Assembly: GCA_964512995.1 (NCBI GenBank)
Contig: CAZELM010000029.1
Coordinates: 1-64,000 of the forward strand
DNA: 64,000 nucleotides
Direction: 5' to 3'
From: CAZELM01 sp964512995
Lineage (GTDB): Bacteria > CSSED10-310
The translations under genes and the position numbers were made by a program. Positions 61,265 to 64,000 of this stretch are shown here, one piece after another. The notes under the pieces are model-generated. The model saw only the letters and a program-made list of their open reading frames with translations, was not told the origin of the DNA and searched no databases. Every line of letters begins with the position of its first letter. Position 1 is the stretch's first letter.

Positions 61265-63169
61265 TCATGCAGTGAGTGGACCTGTTGGTTCCTTCTTTGG
61301 AGTCAAAAGGGAGACGATCACGAGCGTGATAACGCTCAGCGGTATGGAAATAATGCCGGGATTGTTGAGTGGTATCGGTGCATCCAATGGATTCAGTCCA
61401 TAAAGTGTATATAACTCGGGAGAAAACGCGATTAAACCCAAGGACGAGACGATACCCACAAATATGGATGCGGCAATGCCTTTTGCAGTGGTTCGCTTCC
61501 AGAATAACAGCATCAGAATGGCCGGCAGATTGGCTGAAGCAGCCACGGCAAACGCCAGGCCGACGAGAAACGACACATTCATTCCTTTGAACAGAATACC
61601 GAGCAGAATGGCGATGCCGCCGATCAAGAACGCGGAAATTTTTCCGGCTCGCACTTTTTGACGGTCATCCATCCTGACGTGCATATATCGATCCAGCAGA
61701 TCATGAGCAACAGCTCCGGATGCCGCAACAATCAGACCGCTGACGGTACCGAGCACTGTTGCGAACGCGATCGCTGAAATGATGGCAAAAAGCAGCTCCC
61801 CAAAAGACCGGGCAAGCAGTGGCGCTGACATGTTGCTGTCTGCCGGGTTGATAACCCCATTAACCATCGCTCCCAATCCCATGAACAATGTCAGAATGTA
61901 GAAGAAACCGATGGCCGCAATTGCCACGATCGTTGATTTACGAGCACTGGCGGGACTTGGTACTGTATAGTAACGAATCAGGATATGCGGTAATGCAGCC
62001 GTGCCGAGAAACAAGGCCAGCATCAATGAAAGAAAATCGAGCCGCTCCAACGGCGTTCCTTCCACTTTGAATTTCAATCCGGGCCGCATCACGCGGTCGC
62101 CCGTCACATTTTTCGGATAATAGACGGTTACTTTTTGTCCGGATTTCTCTACCAATGTCGTCGCTTTCCATGTGCGAACGACTGTCTCTGCATCGGTCAG
62201 AATCGATAAAAACCGTGTGATGGAGAGAGGACCTGTTTTGATATCCTTCTGGCTTTGAATCTGTTCAAGATCACCAACCAGGCGAAGCTGATTGGTCTCG
62301 GAGGAAACTGCGCCATTGATCCATTTTCCGTCGGATTTATTTTCCACCCATTGCGTTTCCAGCAGTTTGAGTTCATTACCTGTACCGGATAGGGACCACC
62401 ACGATTCCCGTCCCTCGTGCTGAAGTTTCAGGAAAGAAAGTCCTCCTTTCGTATCGACCTGTTCCAGAATATTCCAGCCTGGTTCCGTAATCTGGATATT
62501 CCCTTCGTTTTTTACGGCACTGAGTTCACCATACTTATAGGTATTACCTTGATTTTCCATATTGGAACGCGTCGTCAATCCATTGATCAATACCGCAACG
62601 ACCAGGATCGATGAAAAAATAATCAGAAGACCTCCTTTGAGGAACTGAACATATGTTGTGGAAGCCATTCCTGCTGTTGCAACAATGGTGATGACAATTG
62701 CACCCACCATGATAACGCCCCATGCGTGGGGGATTCCAAGTAATGGTTCAACTAATACTCCAGCGCCTACCATCTGTGGAATAAGGTAGCAGATGGAGAC
62801 CACCAGGGTACTGATCGCTGCTGCGAGCTTGATACCGCGGGAATTGTAATTGGAATCAACCGCATCCGTGAATGTATATTTGCCCAGCCGTTTGAGCGGC
62901 TCGGCCACGACAAACAATGCGACGACCCAGCCGGCCAGATAGCCGATGGAGTAAAGAAATCCGTCATAACCTACGGTCGCAATCAAACCACAGATGCCCA
63001 AAAACGAAGCCGCGGACAGGTAATCACCAGCAAACGCGATTCCATTGACTCCCCAATGAATCTGGCCACCGGCCGCATAATAACCGCTGGAGGTTTTCGC
63101 TCTGTTTCCGAGGTAGAAAGAAAGGCCGATGACAAAAATGACAAATATAAAAAAAACGGTAATGGCCAT
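61265..63169 (-). CDS. actP: Sodium:solute symporter, ActP-type (acetate/monocarboxylate)
   Basis: About 634 residues, SSS family. N-terminal FVIGLSFYLGNRAKTSSGYYAAGGQIHWGVNGIAFAGDYLSAASFLG matches cation-acetate symporters of the VC2705 group. About 13 membrane helices. A soluble stretch of about 180 residues between helices 6 and 7 (about residues 200-380, rich in W/E/N) makes it some 85 residues longer than E. coli ActP. ATG 63169 follows GGAAAGGAAAGG; a 33-residue upstream extension is not credible. The DUF485 gene ends four bases upstream. Confidence 0.9.
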   Translation of the reverse strand: MAITVFFIFVIFVIGLSFYLGNRAKTSSGYYAAGGQIHWGVNGIAFAGDYLSAASFLGICGLIATVGYDGFLYSIGYLAGWVVALFVVAEPLKRLGKYTFTDAVDSNYNSRGIKLAAAISTLVVSICYLIPQMVGAGVLVEPLLGIPHAWGVIMVGAIVITIVATAGMASTTYVQFLKGGLLIIFSSILVVAVLINGLTTRSNMENQGNTYKYGELSAVKNEGNIQITEPGWNILEQVDTKGGLSFLKLQHEGRESWWSLSGTGNELKLLETQWVENKSDGKWINGAVSSETNQLRLVGDLEQIQSQKDIKTGPLSITRFLSILTDAETVVRTWKATTLVEKSGQKVTVYYPKNVTGDRVMRPGLKFKVEGTPLERLDFLSLMLALFLGTAALPHILIRYYTVPSPASARKSTIVAIAAIGFFYILTLFMGLGAMVNGVINPADSNMSAPLLARSFGELLFAIISAIAFATVLGTVSGLIVAASGAVAHDLLDRYMHVRMDDRQKVRAGKISAFLIGGIAILLGILFKGMNVSFLVGLAFAVAASANLPAILMLLFWKRTTAKGIAASIFVGIVSSLGLIAFSPELYTLYGLNPLDAPIPLNNPGIISIPLSVITLVIVSLLTPKKEPTGPLTA

Positions 63170-63173
63170 AGTG

Positions 63174-63494
63174 TTAAACCTTTCCTTTCCCTTTGGACCC
63201 ACCGGAACGATCGGCTTTTTTATCCAAGGATGTGTATTTTGCTTCCTCTTTGCGGCACATGGCGTCATAGATCAATGCTTCAATAAAGGCGACGATGATG
63301 AGCGCGAAGCCATAGACAGTCGCCAGATTCAATCCCAATAAGACGTTTTCTCCCATCGCTGAAGGATTCAGCAGATTGATCGCAACAAAACCAGCATAGA
63401 AAATGGAATAAAAAATGAACATCCGGACTCCTAAACGCATCTTATAGGGTCCAGATGGATCTTTACCCACGGGTGCAGCAGGTTCATGCAGCAT
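63174..63494 (-). CDS. DUF485 membrane protein, ActP partner (YjcH-like)
   Basis: About 106 residues with two membrane helices (about 26-45 and 60-85; MFIFYSIFYAGFVAINLLNP and ATVYGFALIIVAFIEALIYD) and a basic C-terminal tail. DUF485/YjcH proteins nearly always lie just upstream of ActP and are thought to help its insertion or regulation. The start 63494 has GGAGGAG upstream; the stop is four bases before actP, so the two are one operon. Confidence 0.88.
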   Translation of the reverse strand: MLHEPAAPVGKDPSGPYKMRLGVRMFIFYSIFYAGFVAINLLNPSAMGENVLLGLNLATVYGFALIIVAFIEALIYDAMCRKEEAKYTSLDKKADRSGGSKGKGKV

Positions 63495-63685
63495 AGTCAC
63501 TCCTCCATATCCCAAACTTCCGGATATCTGGATTAATGGTTATCATACGATATGGGTTCGATTCAGGAGATTTAACGTCGTTCAATCGCCGCTGAACCGC
63601 CCTTCTGGTGTACAGAGAATCAAGACGTTTGATTCTGACATACTCAAGCGGGAAACTCAACTCAAATACAGAATTTTACGTGTAC

Positions 63686-63758
63686 GGGCAGGTTTCAAAA
63701 CTGTACCAGCACGAAGTGGCTGCATCCCGAAGGGGATCAACAGATTTGAATCCTGCCC
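63686..63758. repeat. REP/MITE-like palindromic element
   Basis: Outer inverted repeat gggcaggtttcaaa (63686-63699) and tttgaatcctgccc (63745-63758), 13 of 14 pairing. It encloses two smaller hairpins (cagcac/gtggctg and atccc/gggat with gaag loops). The whole would fold as a branched structure. Only one copy is seen in this window. The outer motif resembles dispersed GGGCAGGTTT-type repeats I recall from deltaproteobacteria-like genomes; that is memory, not a search. Confidence 0.6.
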
Positions 63759-63841
63759 CAACGTGATTCCAGAAGATCTGGAGAACCGCAAAAGTCCATA
63801 AAAAAATACGGAAACCTGGCTGAAGATTACGGACGAACACC

Positions 63842-64000
63842 GGATGACCGCGGATGAGAGGGAAATGAACTCGATAAGGCTGTAGATGAAAGCGGACCCG
63901 CGGCAAATCACCCCGGATGAGCGCTGGATGATCATGGATGAGTGGTTAATAACCACAGAATGAGTGGTACATGACTGCGAACGAATGGTAGATGACCACG
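63842..64000. repeat. Degenerate short repeats of (G)GATGA
   Basis: About ten copies of an ATGA core, most as ggatga or agatga, in 159 bases. Several are spaced 10-11 bases apart (for example 63842, 63852; 63915, 63926, 63936). The array runs to the window edge, so its true extent is unknown. No gene is visible in it. Confidence 0.5.

Larger units (their letters stand above)
63516..64000. other. Non-coding, repeat-bearing region
   Basis: 485 bases with no supportable gene. The left part has no clear promoter for the DUF485-actP operon. It contains the hairpin element at 63686-63758 and the short irregular repeats from about 63840 to the window edge, listed separately. Confidence 0.5.

Noticed and set aside
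63686..63758. tRNA gene suggested by the GGGCAGG/CCTGCCC acceptor-like stem
   Set aside because: No D arm, anticodon arm or TTCGA loop at the right distances; better explained as a palindromic repeat.
63657..63956. 99-codon frame on the minus strand in the 3' spacer
   Set aside because: It only translates the hairpin and ATGA repeats; no ribosome binding site or protein family.
1..64000. CRISPR arrays, rRNA genes, transposases, integrases and prophage genes
   Set aside because: Searched by eye on both strands and none seen; apart from the short repeats reported, the window holds no mobile-element gene.

Overview
The window reads as chromosome from an uncultured, diderm (Gram-negative) bacterium. 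Evidence for an LPS-bearing outer membrane is direct: lpxB, a Kdo-transferase/lipid A 4'-kinase fusion, a lipid A type acyltransferase, a heptosyltransferase, lolA and several lipoproteins. The pilB-pilT-pilC-pilS-pilR string, the thpR-recA-alaS neighbourhood and a GGGCAGG..CCTGCCC hairpin repeat resemble what is seen in deltaproteobacteria-like lineages and some candidate phyla. I cannot name the species or firmly name the phylum.

Layout. (1) 479-10719: an AT-rich, same-strand type III secretion (injectisome) operon. I read it as sctK?-L-E?-F?-G-I-J-N-O-P-(FHA-SctQ)-(FliO-like)-R-S-T. It carries the ATPase complex, inner-ring lipoprotein, rod/needle candidates and part of the export gate, but no sctU, sctV, sctC, sctD or translocon genes. 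(2) 10802-19996: clpX, then the type IV pilus genes pilB, pilT, pilC, pilS, pilR and a small membrane protein. (3) 20090-28534: a membrane-fused spermidine-synthase-like protein (minus strand), two tandem unknown lipoproteins, hpt and ade (purine salvage), then another lipoprotein and lolA on the minus strand. (4) 28521-41123, mostly minus strand: ftsK, an SGNH-type hydrolase, an Rrf2 regulator (plus strand), PilZ, a lone MlaF-like ATPase, DnaJ-TPR, alaS, a second pilT, recA and thpR. (5) 41209-46182: one very large secreted FG-GAP/VCBS repeat protein, followed by tRNA-Lys(CUU). (6) 46690-56487: lipid A and glycan assembly on the plus strand (lpxB, waaA-lpxK, lpxL-like, waaF-like, DUF3108, sugar-nucleotide epimerase, Trm112-like, glycosyltransferase), ending with a DUF805-TerB-DnaJ protein. 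(7) 56512-63494: an MgtE-like transporter lacking its N domain, a 1242-residue PHP-Cache-PAS-CBS-nucleotidyltransferase protein, and an ActP/DUF485 acetate-type symporter pair. (8) 63516-64000: repetitive non-coding DNA.

Most unusual points. The SctQ homologue carries an apparently phosphothreonine-competent FHA domain. A FliO-like gene sits inside an injectisome operon. A PHP domain is fused to a membrane sensor and a DUF294-type signalling module beside actP. Kdo transferase is fused to LpxK. TerB, DUF805 and DnaJ are joined in one protein. The giant FG-GAP protein contains a repeated module I do not recognise. Base composition rises visibly in GC from the T3SS end (very AT-rich) to the lipid A and symporter end. 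All functional calls rest on reading motifs by eye; no database search was run.
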